Below, in pieces: positions 46,669-56,861 of a DNA stretch of 64,000 nucleotides. Source of the stretch: Colwellia sp. (GTDB lineage: Bacteria > Pseudomonadota > Gammaproteobacteria > Enterobacterales > Alteromonadaceae). Location: the NCBI GenBank assembly GCA_013215465.1, contig JABSOW010000007.1:106767-170766 (forward strand). The letters are read 5' to 3'. A program made the translations under genes and the position numbers. Position 1 is the first letter of the stretch; the number at the start of each line of letters is the position of its first letter. A model generated the notes under the pieces. It was given only the letters and a program-made list of their open reading frames with translations, did no database searches and had not been told where the DNA came from.

Positions 46669-48270
46669 ATGGATACTCCACGTCCAATTAAACGTGCACT
46701 ATTAAGTGTTTCTGATAAAGCAGGTATTGTTGAGTTTGCTCAACGCCTAAGCGATAAAGGTGTTGATCTTCTTTCTACTGGCGGTACAGCAAAATTATTA
46801 GCCGCAAACGGCATCCCAGTGACAGAAGTGTCTGATTATACCGGCCACCCAGAAATTATGGATGGTCGTGTTAAAACCTTACACCCAAAAGTACATGGTG
46901 GCATTCTAGCCCGTCGTGGTATGGATGAAGCAGTAATGGCTGAAAATGGTATCAGCGCGATTGATATGGTTGTGGTTAACTTATATCCGTTTGCCAATGC
47001 CGTTAGTGATGAAAACTGTTCATTAGAAAATGCTATCGAAAATATTGATATCGGTGGGCCAACGATGGTACGTGCGGCAGCTAAAAATCACAAGGACGTC
47101 ACTATTATTGTTAACGCCAGTGATTACGATCGGGTATTAACTGAATTAGATAACAACAATGATTCATTAACTTATCAAACACGTTTTGATTTAGCGATTG
47201 CCGCTTACGAGCATACAGCTAGTTACGATGGCATGATTGCTAACTACTTTGGTAAAATGTTACCAGCGTACGGTGAAACAGACGCAACTGCTTCTATTGA
47301 CAACAAAGTAAAATTCCCTCGTACTTTTAATAGCCAGTTTATTAAAACCCAAGATTTACGTTACGGTGAAAACTCACATCAAGAAGCTGCTTTTTATAAA
47401 GAAGCTAATCCTGAAGAAGCATCAATTTCTACAGCGACACAATTACAAGGTAAAGCCTTGTCTTATAACAACATCGCCGATACTGATGCGGCGTTAGAAT
47501 GTGTTAAAGAATTTGACGAGCCAGCTTGTGTTATCGTCAAACATGCGAACCCATGTGGTGTTGCTATTGGCGGAGATATTTTAGCGGCTTATGAAGGCGC
47601 TTATAAAACCGATCCTACTTCTGCTTTTGGCGGAATTATTGCCTTTAACCGTGAATTAGATGCTGATACGGCACAAGCTATTGTTTCTCGTCAATTTGTT
47701 GAAGTAATTATTGCACCAAGTATTTCTGCTGCTGCTGCAAAAGTTGTTGCGGCTAAGCCTAACTTACGTTTATTAGAATGTGGCCAGTGGGATAGTAAAA
47801 GTACGGGTTTTGATTTTAAACGTGTTAACGGTGGTTTATTGGTGCAAGACACCGATCAAGGTAGCGTAACTAATGACGAGTTAAAAGTTGTTACTAAACG
47901 TCAACCAACCGACGATGAAATGCGCGATCTACAATTTTGTTGGAAAGTGGCCAAATACGTTAAATCTAATGCTATCGTTTACGTTAAAAATAGTTCAACG
48001 ATTGGTGTTGGCGCCGGTCAAATGAGCCGTGTTTACTCTGCTAAAGTAGCCGGTATTAAAGCCGCGGACGAAAATTTAGAAGTTAAAGGTTCAGTAATGG
48101 CCTCTGATGCATTCTTTCCATTTCGTGACGGTTTAGACGCTGCTGCCGAAGCGGGTATTACCGCGGTAATACAACCAGGTGGTTCTATGCGTGATAATGA
48201 AGTTATTGCCGCGGCTGATGAGCACAATATTGCCATGGTATTTACCGGTATGCGTCACTTCCGCCATTAA
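46669..48270 (+). CDS. purH: Bifunctional AICAR transformylase/IMP cyclohydrolase
   Basis: 533 residues (E. coli 529). The N-terminal IMP cyclohydrolase has [18 protein letters not shown] and [17 protein letters not shown]. The transformylase part has [12 protein letters not shown] with the catalytic Lys-His and ends [13 protein letters not shown]. It carries out the last two steps of IMP synthesis. In many relatives purD follows directly; here a methyltransferase gene and repeats lie between. No PurR-like operator is seen in the 60 bp upstream. Confidence 0.97.
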   Translation: MDTPRPIKRALLSVSDKAGIVEFAQRLSDKGVDLLSTGGTAKLLAANGIPVTEVSDYTGHPEIMDGRVKTLHPKVHGGILARRGMDEAVMAENGISAIDMVVVNLYPFANAVSDENCSLENAIENIDIGGPTMVRAAAKNHKDVTIIVNASDYDRVLTELDNNNDSLTYQTRFDLAIAAYEHTASYDGMIANYFGKMLPAYGETDATASIDNKVKFPRTFNSQFIKTQDLRYGENSHQEAAFYKEANPEEASISTATQLQGKALSYNNIADTDAALECVKEFDEPACVIVKHANPCGVAIGGDILAAYEGAYKTDPTSAFGGIIAFNRELDADTAQAIVSRQFVEVIIAPSISAAAAKVVAAKPNLRLLECGQWDSKSTGFDFKRVNGGLLVQDTDQGSVTNDELKVVTKRQPTDDEMRDLQFCWKVAKYVKSNAIVYVKNSSTIGVGAGQMSRVYSAKVAGIKAADENLEVKGSVMASDAFFPFRDGLDAAAEAGITAVIQPGGSMRDNEVIAAADEHNIAMVFTGMRHFRH

Positions 48271-48275
48271 CAAAA

Positions 48276-48377
48276 AACCTTGTCGCTAGAGAGCACAAAT
48301 TTTTCACCATAAGTACTCACGTATAGTCATACGCTCCGTGCTTATCGTTTGAATTTGAATCCTCTAGCTTAAAGGTT
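48276..48377. repeat. ~100-nt structured element, three nested stems
   Basis: AACCTT (48276-48281) pairs with AAGGTT (48372-48377), GCTAGAG (48285-48291) with CTCTAGC (48362-48368), ATAAGTAC (48309-48316) with GTGCTTAT (48338-48345), and GTAT with ATAC around AGTC at 48321-48332. The stems are nested in order, so one folded arm would form. It follows the purH stop closely. It may be an intergenic repeat or a small structured RNA. Confidence 0.5.
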
Positions 48378-48520
48378 GTTCGTTAAGCTGAGAAAATATC
48401 ATTAAAAAATAAGTAGTGTTGGTTTGTTTATATTAAGTAACACAATCAACGCTGCTTGTTTATTTAAAATCTGTTATAAATGTAGGCTTTTTAATAATAC
48501 TATCAGTTAACGGAAATATT

Positions 48521-49396
48521 ATGATCGAATTAAAAAATTTAAAGTCACTGTTAATTACAGCCACGCTTAGCTTAAGTGCATTCACTAGTACCAGTTTATT
48601 AGCTCATGACGATCATAGTCATGGCGTAGATAAATCACTTGCACAAGCGGTTAATGGTGATCATCGTTCAGCGAAAAATAAAGCCCGTGATCAATATCGC
48701 CACCCGATTGAAACATTGAGGTTTTTTGGTTTTACTCCAGAAATGACCGTGGTTGAAATTACCCCCGGTGGTGGTTGGTATACTGAAATCCTTGCACCTG
48801 CTTTAAAGGGGACAGGCAAACTTTATGGCGCTCATTACCCTGATACCGGTGCAGATAACTATTATTCTAACTCGCGTAAAAGGTTGGAAAAAAAGCTCGC
48901 CTCGAATGTTGTTTTCAGTGAAGTGGTGTTAACAGATTTTGTGCCGCGTCAGCAAAGTGAATTAGCACCGCAGGGTAGCGCTGATTTAGTATTAACTTTC
49001 CGTAACTTACACAATTGGAAAGATGCTGGAGTTGAGCAAGTTTTTAAGGATGCTTTTAATGCGCTTAAGCCTGGTGGTATCTTAGGTATTGTTGAACATA
49101 GATTGCCTGCGGGTGTTGCCCCTGAAAAAGCTAAAGGTTATGTATCGGAAGCAAATACTATTAAGCAAGCAAAAACCGCAGGTTTTCGTTTTTCCGGTGC
49201 CAGTGAAATTAACGCTAACCCTAACGATATGGCGCAGCATCCTGCTGGCGTATGGACTTTACCACCATCTTTGCGGTTAGGTGATAAAGATAAAGCAAAA
49301 TATTTAGCGATTGGCGAAAGTGACCGCATGACGTTAAAGTTTGTGAAACCTGAAAATACTAGTTTTAGTGACTTTAAACAGAAAAATAAACAGTAA
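48521..49396 (+). CDS. Exported class I SAM methyltransferase-like protein
   Basis: 291 residues with a clear signal peptide (LLITATLSLSAFTSTSLLAHD), then His-rich HDDHSHG, and a Rossmann domain with VVEITPGGGWYTEILAPAL in the SAM-loop position, LVLTFRNLHNW and NALKPGGILGIVEHR. This fits the COG4798 group of predicted methyltransferases. The C-terminal ~35 residues are extra. SAM is not known to be present in the periplasm, so the real chemistry may be different. It lies between purH and purD, separated from both by repeats. Confidence 0.75.
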   Translation: MIELKNLKSLLITATLSLSAFTSTSLLAHDDHSHGVDKSLAQAVNGDHRSAKNKARDQYRHPIETLRFFGFTPEMTVVEITPGGGWYTEILAPALKGTGKLYGAHYPDTGADNYYSNSRKRLEKKLASNVVFSEVVLTDFVPRQQSELAPQGSADLVLTFRNLHNWKDAGVEQVFKDAFNALKPGGILGIVEHRLPAGVAPEKAKGYVSEANTIKQAKTAGFRFSGASEINANPNDMAQHPAGVWTLPPSLRLGDKDKAKYLAIGESDRMTLKFVKPENTSFSDFKQKNKQ

Positions 49397-49420
49397 TATT
49401 TATTCACCTACTCTGATCTC

Positions 49421-49487
49421 GTTCGCCCTTAGCGCGAAGCAGTCGAAGGGAGTAACCTCCGTTCATCCTGAGCTGGTCGAAGGGCTG
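49421..49487. repeat. Two units of the GTTC-CCTGAGC-GTCGAAGGG intergenic repeat
   Basis: GTTCGCCCTTAGCGCGAAGC runs on to AGTCGAAGGG (49421-49450), and GTTCATCCTGAGCTGGTCGA to AGGGCTG (49461-49487). This sequence family, with its paired ends, is widespread between genes in marine bacteria. A weak cognate (CCTTCGACAAGC) is at 19801. It lies between the methyltransferase and purD. Confidence 0.65.
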
Positions 49488-49553
49488 CTCAGTACAAACG
49501 GCAATAGATCAAATAACAATCAGAGTAGTCAAAATAACCAATAGGAAAATCAA

Positions 49554-50846
49554 ATGAAAGTTTTAGTTATCGGCTCTGGTGGGCGTGAGCATGCATTGGC
49601 GTGGAAAGCGGCACAGTCTAGTCAAGTTACTAAAGTATTTGTTGCCCCCGGTAATGCCGGCACAGCAACCGAAAACAAATTAGAAAATGTTGCGCTAGAT
49701 ACCAGCGATAATGATGCTTTAGTGGCTTTTGCCAAAAGTGAAGGTATTGCGCTAACGATTGTTGGTCCAGAGCAGCCACTGGTTGATGGTGTGGTGGATG
49801 CTTTTCAAGCGCAAGGCTTAGTTATTTTTGGCCCTTCAGCGAAGGCAGCCCAGCTTGAAGGCTCTAAGTCTTTTACTAAAGACTTTTTAGCGCGCAATAA
49901 TATTCCAAGCGGTAGTTATGCTAACTTTACCGAAGTTGAGCCAGCACTTGCTTATGTACGTGAACAAGGCGCACCTATTGTGGTTAAAGCCGATGGTTTA
50001 GCCGCAGGTAAGGGCGTTATTGTTGCCCTTACGTTGGTTGAAGCTGAAGATGCCATTACCGACATGTTAGCAGGTAATGCTTTTGGTGATGCAGGGCATC
50101 GGGTGGTAATTGAAGAGTTTCTTGAAGGCGAAGAAGCTAGCTTCATTGTTATGGTTGATGGTAAAAATATTTTACCTATGGCAACCAGTCAAGATCACAA
50201 ACGTGCATTAAATGGTGATTTAGGTCCTAACACCGGTGGTATGGGGGCATATTCGCCTGCACCAGTAGTAACACCTGAAATTCATGATCGGATCATGAAT
50301 GAAGTGATCATTCCTACGGTTGAAGGCATGGCCGCCGAGGGTGCACCATATAGCGGCTTTTTGTATGCAGGTTTGATGATTGCTGAAGATGGTACGCCCA
50401 ATGTCATTGAATATAACTGTCGTTTTGGCGATCCAGAAACCCAACCGATAATGATGCGCTTACAATCTGATATCGTTGAACTTTGCTTAGCTGCCACCCG
50501 TGGCGAGTTAGATAAAGCAACGATTGATTTTGATAGCCGTGCTGCTGTAGGGGTGGTATTAGCTGCGAATAATTACCCAGCAAGTTACCCTAAAGGCGAT
50601 GTTATTTCAGGTCTTGATACTAACACTAATACATCAGCTAAAATTTTTCATGCCGGCACTAAGCTAAATGAGCAAGGTGAAGTGGCTACCAATGGTGGTC
50701 GTGTACTCTGTGCAACAGCTTTAGGTAATACAGTAACTGAAGCGCAAAAATTGGCCTATGAATTGTTAAATCAAATATCATGGCAGGGTGTTAGCTTCCG
50801 TACAGATATCGCTTATCGTGCTATTGAACGAGAACAGCAAGCGTAA
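49554..50846 (+). CDS. purD: Phosphoribosylamine-glycine ligase
   Basis: 430 residues, the usual length, with the ATP-grasp domain. VLVIGSGGREHALAWKAA, VVKADGLAAGKGVIVA and GFLYAGLMIAEDG and NCRFGDPETQPIMMR are intact. It makes glycinamide ribonucleotide in step two of purine synthesis. purH lies 1.3 kb upstream on the same strand, so the purHD pair is split by the methyltransferase gene. AGGAAA precedes the ATG. Confidence 0.96.
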   Translation: MKVLVIGSGGREHALAWKAAQSSQVTKVFVAPGNAGTATENKLENVALDTSDNDALVAFAKSEGIALTIVGPEQPLVDGVVDAFQAQGLVIFGPSAKAAQLEGSKSFTKDFLARNNIPSGSYANFTEVEPALAYVREQGAPIVVKADGLAAGKGVIVALTLVEAEDAITDMLAGNAFGDAGHRVVIEEFLEGEEASFIVMVDGKNILPMATSQDHKRALNGDLGPNTGGMGAYSPAPVVTPEIHDRIMNEVIIPTVEGMAAEGAPYSGFLYAGLMIAEDGTPNVIEYNCRFGDPETQPIMMRLQSDIVELCLAATRGELDKATIDFDSRAAVGVVLAANNYPASYPKGDVISGLDTNTNTSAKIFHAGTKLNEQGEVATNGGRVLCATALGNTVTEAQKLAYELLNQISWQGVSFRTDIAYRAIEREQQA

Positions 50847-50873
50847 ACTATAAAAACAGTTAAAATAAAAAGG

Positions 50874-50903
50874 AAGGTTGATAAGCGATTATCAACCTTT
50901 TTA
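50874..50903. terminator. Bidirectional terminator after purD
   Basis: AAGGTTGATAA (50874-50884), GCGA, TTATCAACCTT (50889-50899) form a perfect 11-bp stem with A and T runs on its two sides. It serves purD and the convergent phosphatase gene. Confidence 0.9.
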
Positions 50904-50913
50904 GTTTTAAATA

Positions 50914-52629
50914 CTACTCACCTTGTGGGTTATAAATCCAAAGTGCGTTATTGACATGTTTACTGGTATCTTCACCAATTAACACCCGACCATCATCCAT
51001 AACAGCTAAGTTGTCAGGGTTTGAGATAGCATTTATATCACATTTGTTGCCATCGGCATCACCAGCTGAATTATATGCACCACCAACAACGACTGGCTCC
51101 ATGCGGTTAACATTGAAGTCTGAATGTAAACCAAAGCGATAAACAGCGCCACATTTGGCTGATGAGTCAAGTTGTATATCACCTTCTGCATCAACCATAC
51201 CTTTACCGACTTCAGACATAGCAACATACATGAATGGTACAGCTCCACTTGCTGCGCCATCATAATTGATAACTATACCTTCCATTTTACGAAATTCGGT
51301 AGTTGCACCTTTTGCTTTGGCAGCACGTAATGTTTCTAAGAAGGCATAGCGATCATCACCCGTACCGTTAGTTGCCCACGCATCAATTTCTGCTTGCTTG
51401 ATATAACTGGTTTGACCTTCAACATAATCTGTTTCAGTAATACCATTATATGAATTTATCCACGTTTTAATTTGAGTATTGTTACTACTTCCTAGCTCAA
51501 TCCATTCTATATCAAACCCCGCTTTAGCTGGATCACTGGTAGCATCTTGAGTTAATTTTGCCGCATATAATGTACCTTCACTTAAATCACCTGCAGTTGT
51601 GGCAATAAATTTATAAAAGGCCTTATTTGTACCATCATCTGTTGTGTAAACTGTTTTCCAATCAGGCATTACAACAGCATTTTCATGAGCCGCACGACCT
51701 AAGGTAAAATGTTTTATTGGTGTAGGGCTTACTGAGGTAGGATCAGCTATTTCAACAATATAACCATAATCGTAGGGGTTAGGTAATGTTGAAGTTGTTA
51801 AATAAGTCTGTAAGTTTTTAACATCGGGATAACTTGGGTAACCATCTAAATATGCTGAGTTGTTCCACTGTTCAGTGTTTTCAGCTTCGTAATTTTCTTC
51901 AGAAGTTAATGGGGTATTCCAAGGAGATAAAGTACCAAAACAATTAATTAAAGTGCCTAATACGGTTGAAAAGTCTACATTTATTACGTCGCCAGTAAGC
52001 CAGCTACCATTTTCTTCTTTAGTTAATTCAATGCGGCTCATTGCACCAGGGCGATCTTCCCATGCAGTAAATAAATAACCGGTACTACCGTTAGCGGATG
52101 TAGGAACGAAGGCATTAAAATCAGGATCTTGAGATTGTTTTATTTCGGTCAAACCATCAGCCGTTGTTATCGTTCCCAAACCATAAGGCAATTGGTTATT
52201 GAATTTATCACCCGCACTGCCAATAACTTGATATTCACCAGCCACTAGACGTATAGCAAGTTTTTCATCATCGGTAGCGGGTACAGTTAAGTCAGTCATT
52301 AGCGGATCTAACGTACTCCAGTCAAAACCTGTCACTACACCTACTTTAGCAGCAGTGTCATTACCCGATAAATCAGAGGGATGTTGAACATTAAAGAAAA
52401 GCTCATCATTATCTGTTAAGAACACCCCCGTAATTTCTGCGCCAACAGGTACAGTAGCAATGCGAGTTAATTTAGCCGGAGTTGTTAAGTCTCGCCCATT
52501 AACACCGTCGATACCATTGGCACCATCTATACCATTAGTACCGTCATCTCCATTACATGCAGTTAACATTGATGAGCCAAGTATGACAGCCAGTAATGCT
52601 GCAAGCTTGGTTTTTTTTACATTTAGCAT
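50914..52629 (-). CDS. PhoX-like (DUF839) secreted phosphatase lipoprotein
   Basis: 571 residues from the inner ATG (MLNVKKTKLAALLAVILG), which AGGG fits best; two longer starts are possible. Lipobox MLTAC, then a short collagen-like GxN/GxD linker (NGIDGANGIDGVNGRDL) that should hold the catalytic part off the membrane. Then a beta-propeller of the DUF839/PhoX type with HENAVVMPDWKTVYTTDD and SNPDNLAVMDDGRVLIGEDT, which contain acidic metal-binding residues. PhoX enzymes free phosphate from esters using Ca and Fe. No Pho box is seen. It is divergent from a di-heme cytochrome. Confidence 0.75.
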   Translation of the reverse strand: MLNVKKTKLAALLAVILGSSMLTACNGDDGTNGIDGANGIDGVNGRDLTTPAKLTRIATVPVGAEITGVFLTDNDELFFNVQHPSDLSGNDTAAKVGVVTGFDWSTLDPLMTDLTVPATDDEKLAIRLVAGEYQVIGSAGDKFNNQLPYGLGTITTADGLTEIKQSQDPDFNAFVPTSANGSTGYLFTAWEDRPGAMSRIELTKEENGSWLTGDVINVDFSTVLGTLINCFGTLSPWNTPLTSEENYEAENTEQWNNSAYLDGYPSYPDVKNLQTYLTTSTLPNPYDYGYIVEIADPTSVSPTPIKHFTLGRAAHENAVVMPDWKTVYTTDDGTNKAFYKFIATTAGDLSEGTLYAAKLTQDATSDPAKAGFDIEWIELGSSNNTQIKTWINSYNGITETDYVEGQTSYIKQAEIDAWATNGTGDDRYAFLETLRAAKAKGATTEFRKMEGIVINYDGAASGAVPFMYVAMSEVGKGMVDAEGDIQLDSSAKCGAVYRFGLHSDFNVNRMEPVVVGGAYNSAGDADGNKCDINAISNPDNLAVMDDGRVLIGEDTSKHVNNALWIYNPQGE

Positions 52630-52817
52630 TTTCATTTCCCTTGAGTTATTTAATATAATAAAAATATAGTAAATTTTCATGACAACTTAATGACTAAAAA
52701 TATAATTATTTTTGACGGATGAATTATTAGATAAACAAGGAGTTATTCAAATAACTGTAATATTTGCCTCGTATAATTTGCACAGCTTAACTTAGTGAGC
52801 ATATAAATGAGGTTGTT

Positions 52818-54458
52818 ATGAGGCTTTATGTTTTAATTTTTAGTTTGATTTTTTTTGTTATCTTTATTGGAGCCGCAGGTATATTTAATGTTGGAAAAGT
52901 TAGCGAGTCATTGTTACCGCATATTGATAAAAGCCTTATTATTACTCCTACCGTTAATGGTAGTTTGAATGAAGAAGCGCCAATTCCACCGCAGTGTTAT
53001 ACAAAAACGGAAGGAAAAAACAACCCGTGCTATACCTGTCATCAAACATATCCCTCATCTGAAAAGCATAATTATCGGACTAATCTACGCAATGATGGTG
53101 CAAACCAAGGCCTATATAATTTTTCTGATGAAGGAGAGATTAACAGTTGGAAGAACTTATTCGTAAACCGTCAGCAATGGATAGAAAAAATATCCAATAA
53201 ACAAATAGCCCAATATGTTGATCAAGATAATTACAGTAAATTATCAAATAATTTGCAGAATAAAGGTTGGCAGGGGTTCATTCCCGATTTGAAGAACTAT
53301 CATCTTGCTGGTGAAGCCTTTAAAGACAATGGTATTGCAAAAGATGGCAGTGCATGGGTCGCTTTTAATTATAAGCCATTCCCCAGTACTTTTTGGCCAA
53401 CAAATGGTTCAACCGATGATGTATTAATACGATTATCAGCAGAGTTTAGAGAACTTAATGGTGAATATAATGAGAGTATTTACCTAACGAACTTATCTCT
53501 GGTTGAAATGAGCATCAAAGCATTATTACAAATAGATATATTTATTACTAACGAACAAGAAATTAATAGTGATTTAAACCAAGATGGTAAACTAACAACC
53601 GATGTTGAATTATTATCGTCACGAGAATTCTTTGTTGGTGACGCGCAGAAAATTAGCATCCCTCGTCAACAATATCCTGTTAACACTGAGATTATGCATT
53701 CAGTTCGTTATATTGGTGTTGATAAACAAGGAAAAACGTATATACCCAAACGAATGAAAGAGTTGCGTTATATGACGAAAACGAAGTTACTAAATAATAG
53801 TGATATCGATAGCGCTTATCGTCGAGAGCGTAAAGAAAAATTAGATGAACAATTACCCAACTATATACGCGTTAAAGATCGTGGTTTTAATAATAAATTT
53901 GGCTGGTTAATTCAAGGGTATATCGAAGACTACAATGGTGAATTAAGACCTCAATCTTATGAAGAAACTTTTTTTTGTATGGGATGTCATTCGGCTATAG
54001 GTACCACCATAGATCAAACTTTTTCTTTTCCTCGTAAAGTTACCGGTAAAGCGGGTTGGGGTTATATAAACTTAAAAGGTATGAAAGATGCACCTTCTAA
54101 AGGTCAACAAGAAGGTGAAATTTTACAGTATTTGCAAATAAATGGTGGTGGTAATGAGTTCCGTGAAAATATAGAAATGTTTACTAAATGGTACAATGAA
54201 GATGGCACTGTTGATAAAGAGAAAGTAAAAAAGGCAGATGTTTTTGAGTTAATAACCCCTTCTAAACAACGTGCTTATGATCTTAATAAAGCCTATACCC
54301 ATATTGTTAGAACACAGAGTTATATCCATGGACGTGATGCTAATATTGTATCGGCAACGAACGTTCATAAAACAATTGATGAGTCAGTTGCTCCTTTAAA
54401 GGCTGAATTTAGGCTTAATGGTTGGGACATCCGCTTAGATTGGTTAAACAATCAATGA
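52818..54458 (+). CDS. Di-heme cytochrome c-like protein, unassigned
   Basis: 546 residues with an N-terminal membrane anchor or signal (LIFSLIFFVIFIGAAGIF). Two CxxCH heme motifs lie far apart: CYTCH at residue 71 and CMGCH at residue 387. The 310 residues between have no family I recognise. They include an EF-hand-like loop (DLNQDGKLTTDVELL, ~255-270). Shewanella and Colwellia seem to have relatives, from memory. It is divergent to the phosphatase gene with ~190 bp between them. Electron partner unknown. Confidence 0.6.
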   Translation: MRLYVLIFSLIFFVIFIGAAGIFNVGKVSESLLPHIDKSLIITPTVNGSLNEEAPIPPQCYTKTEGKNNPCYTCHQTYPSSEKHNYRTNLRNDGANQGLYNFSDEGEINSWKNLFVNRQQWIEKISNKQIAQYVDQDNYSKLSNNLQNKGWQGFIPDLKNYHLAGEAFKDNGIAKDGSAWVAFNYKPFPSTFWPTNGSTDDVLIRLSAEFRELNGEYNESIYLTNLSLVEMSIKALLQIDIFITNEQEINSDLNQDGKLTTDVELLSSREFFVGDAQKISIPRQQYPVNTEIMHSVRYIGVDKQGKTYIPKRMKELRYMTKTKLLNNSDIDSAYRRERKEKLDEQLPNYIRVKDRGFNNKFGWLIQGYIEDYNGELRPQSYEETFFCMGCHSAIGTTIDQTFSFPRKVTGKAGWGYINLKGMKDAPSKGQQEGEILQYLQINGGGNEFRENIEMFTKWYNEDGTVDKEKVKKADVFELITPSKQRAYDLNKAYTHIVRTQSYIHGRDANIVSATNVHKTIDESVAPLKAEFRLNGWDIRLDWLNNQ

Positions 54459-54521
54459 ATTGACTCATTCATTATTTCATTTGGTATAATACCATTTGGT
54501 AATGACAGTGATTCAGATACA

Positions 54522-54560
54522 AAAAAGCCCATATTCTTTTTTGAAAATATGGGCTTTTTA
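54522..54560. terminator. Bidirectional terminator between the cytochrome and fusA
   Basis: AAAAAGCCCATATT (54522-54535) and AATATGGGCTTTTT (54546-54559) form a perfect 14-bp stem around a 10-nt loop with A and T runs. A small palindrome, TGGTATAATACCA, lies just upstream at 54482-54494. Confidence 0.9.
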
Positions 54561-54584
54561 TTTACTGAAATAACTAAAGATTAA

Positions 54585-56693
54585 TTATTTTTTTCTAGCA
54601 GCATCTTTAATTACTTTAGCCGCTTTAACTTCAGCAATTACTACTTCAGCTACGTTATTAGGACAAGGCATGTAGTGAGAGAATTCCATAGAGAATTGAC
54701 CACGGCCTGATGTCATTGTACGTAATGATCCGATGTAACCGAACATTTCTGAAAGAGGCACGTCAGCTTGAATACGAACACCAGAAACACCAGCGATTTG
54801 ACCTCCGATCATGCCACGACGACGGTTTAAATCACCAATAACATCACCAACGTGATCATCAGGCGTAAACACATCAACTTTCATGATAGGTTCGATTAAC
54901 TGGGCACCAGCTTTTGGAATTGACTGACGGAAAGCACCACGAGCAGCAAGTTCAAAGGCAACAGCAGATGAATCGACCGCATGGAAACCACCATCATATA
55001 ATTCAATTTCAACGTCTAATACCGGGAAACCAGCAAGAACACCAGTATCCATCATGCCTTTGAAGCCTTTCTCGATAGCAGGGAAGAATTCTTTAGGTAC
55101 ATTACCACCAACAACTTTTGAGGTGAATACGAAACCAGAACCAGGTTCGCCGGGCTTAATGATGTAATCAATTTTACCGAACTGACCAGAACCACCAGAT
55201 TGTTTCTTATGGGTGTAGCTATCATCAATTTCTTGGGTGATTGTTTCACGGTATGCAACTTGTGGCTTACCAACTTCTAATTCAACACCGTAGGTACGTT
55301 TTAGAATATCTACTTTGATATCTAAGTGAAGCTCACCCATACCAGATAAAATTGTTTCACCTGAATCTTGGTCAGTTTCAACTTTAAAGGTAGGATCTTC
55401 TGCCACCATTTTACCGATAGCAATACCCATTTTCTCAGTTGAACCTTTATCTTTAGGTGTTACTGAAATTGAAATTACAGGCTTAGGGAATACCATCGCT
55501 TCTAGGATGATTGGGTTCTTAGGATCACATAATGTGTGACCTGTCTGAACGTTGCCTTTCATACCAACGATTGCGATGATATCACCGGCTTGCGCTGAAG
55601 TAAGTTCGTTACGTTCATCGGCTTGCATTTCACACATACGACCAACACGCTCAGTTTTACCTGTAGCAGCATTAAGAATTGTATCGCCTTTCTTCAAAGT
55701 ACCTGAATAGATACGTACGAAAGTTAATGTACCAAATCTGTCATCAGTGATTTTGAATGCTAATGCTTTGAATGTTGCATCTGCAGTAACGATTGCGTAT
55801 TCACCATTCGGCTCACCTTCTTCATCAGTAAGTGGCTGTGGATTAACATCTGTAGGTGAAGGCAAGTAATCAACAACAGCATCAAGAATTAATTGAATAC
55901 CTTTGTTTTTAAATGCAGATGCACCGTAAGTTGGGAAGAAAGTCATATCACGAGTACCAGTACGGATACACGCTTTGATTTGTTCTATAGTAGGAACCAT
56001 TTCCCCTTCTAAGAACTCCATTAACATGTCTTCATCAACTTCTAAAGCTGTTTCAATTAACTTCACACGGTATTCAGCAGCTTTTTCTACCATGTCAGCT
56101 GGAATATCAGTGATTTCGAAGTTTTCTGGTTCGCCAGAGTCATCCCAGATGTAAGCTTTTTCAGAAAGTAAATCAACTAAACCAACGAATTCATCTTCTT
56201 CACCAATTGGCAAAGTCATAATAAGTGGGTTAGCACCTAAAACGTCTTTAACTTGCTTACAAACACGGTAGAAATCAGCGCCTAAACGGTCAAGTTTGTT
56301 AACCATGATGATACGAGCAACTTTTGAGTCGTTCGCGTAACGCCAGTTAGTTTCTGATTGTGGTTCAACACCACCAGAACCACAGAATACACCAATGCCA
56401 CCATCAAGTACTTTAAGTGAACGGTAAACTTCAACAGTGAAATCAACGTGACCAGGAGTATCGATAACGTTGAAACGGTGATCGTTCCAAAAACAGCTTA
56501 CCGCAGCAGACTGGATGGTAATACCGCGCTCAGCTTCTTGTTCCATGAAGTCAGTCGTAGACTCGCCGTCATGTACTTCACCAGTTTTATGGATCTGACC
56601 GGTTAATTTAAGGATACGTTCAGTTGTTGTGGTTTTACCTGCATCAACGTGAGCGAAAATACCAATGTTTCTGTATTTGGATAAATCTGCCAT
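54585..56693 (-). CDS. fusA2: Translation elongation factor G 2
   Basis: 702 residues. All five EF-G domains are seen, with [15 protein letters not shown] (P loop), [16 protein letters not shown] and [10 protein letters not shown]. The N terminus [19 protein letters not shown] and [18 protein letters not shown] match the second EF-G of Vibrio and Shewanella rather than the str-operon fusA. Its separate role is not settled; such paralogues may specialise in translocation or ribosome recycling. It is on its own, not next to rpsL-rpsG or tufA. Confidence 0.87.
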   Translation of the reverse strand: MADLSKYRNIGIFAHVDAGKTTTTERILKLTGQIHKTGEVHDGESTTDFMEQEAERGITIQSAAVSCFWNDHRFNVIDTPGHVDFTVEVYRSLKVLDGGIGVFCGSGGVEPQSETNWRYANDSKVARIIMVNKLDRLGADFYRVCKQVKDVLGANPLIMTLPIGEEDEFVGLVDLLSEKAYIWDDSGEPENFEITDIPADMVEKAAEYRVKLIETALEVDEDMLMEFLEGEMVPTIEQIKACIRTGTRDMTFFPTYGASAFKNKGIQLILDAVVDYLPSPTDVNPQPLTDEEGEPNGEYAIVTADATFKALAFKITDDRFGTLTFVRIYSGTLKKGDTILNAATGKTERVGRMCEMQADERNELTSAQAGDIIAIVGMKGNVQTGHTLCDPKNPIILEAMVFPKPVISISVTPKDKGSTEKMGIAIGKMVAEDPTFKVETDQDSGETILSGMGELHLDIKVDILKRTYGVELEVGKPQVAYRETITQEIDDSYTHKKQSGGSGQFGKIDYIIKPGEPGSGFVFTSKVVGGNVPKEFFPAIEKGFKGMMDTGVLAGFPVLDVEIELYDGGFHAVDSSAVAFELAARGAFRQSIPKAGAQLIEPIMKVDVFTPDDHVGDVIGDLNRRRGMIGGQIAGVSGVRIQADVPLSEMFGYIGSLRTMTSGRGQFSMEFSHYMPCPNNVAEVVIAEVKAAKVIKDAARKK

Positions 56694-56861
56694 TACTTTA
56701 CTCTATTTAAGTCGCTACTAAAAAAGCGGAATTGTTGAAAATTTGCGCGCGAGTATACCATTACTCGACAAAGATCGGTAGAAAATTGGCAAATAAATTA
56801 TAAATAGTGCAAAAAAGCAGCATGGCGCTGCTTATTTATAGGACAAAAAATAGTTAAGCAT

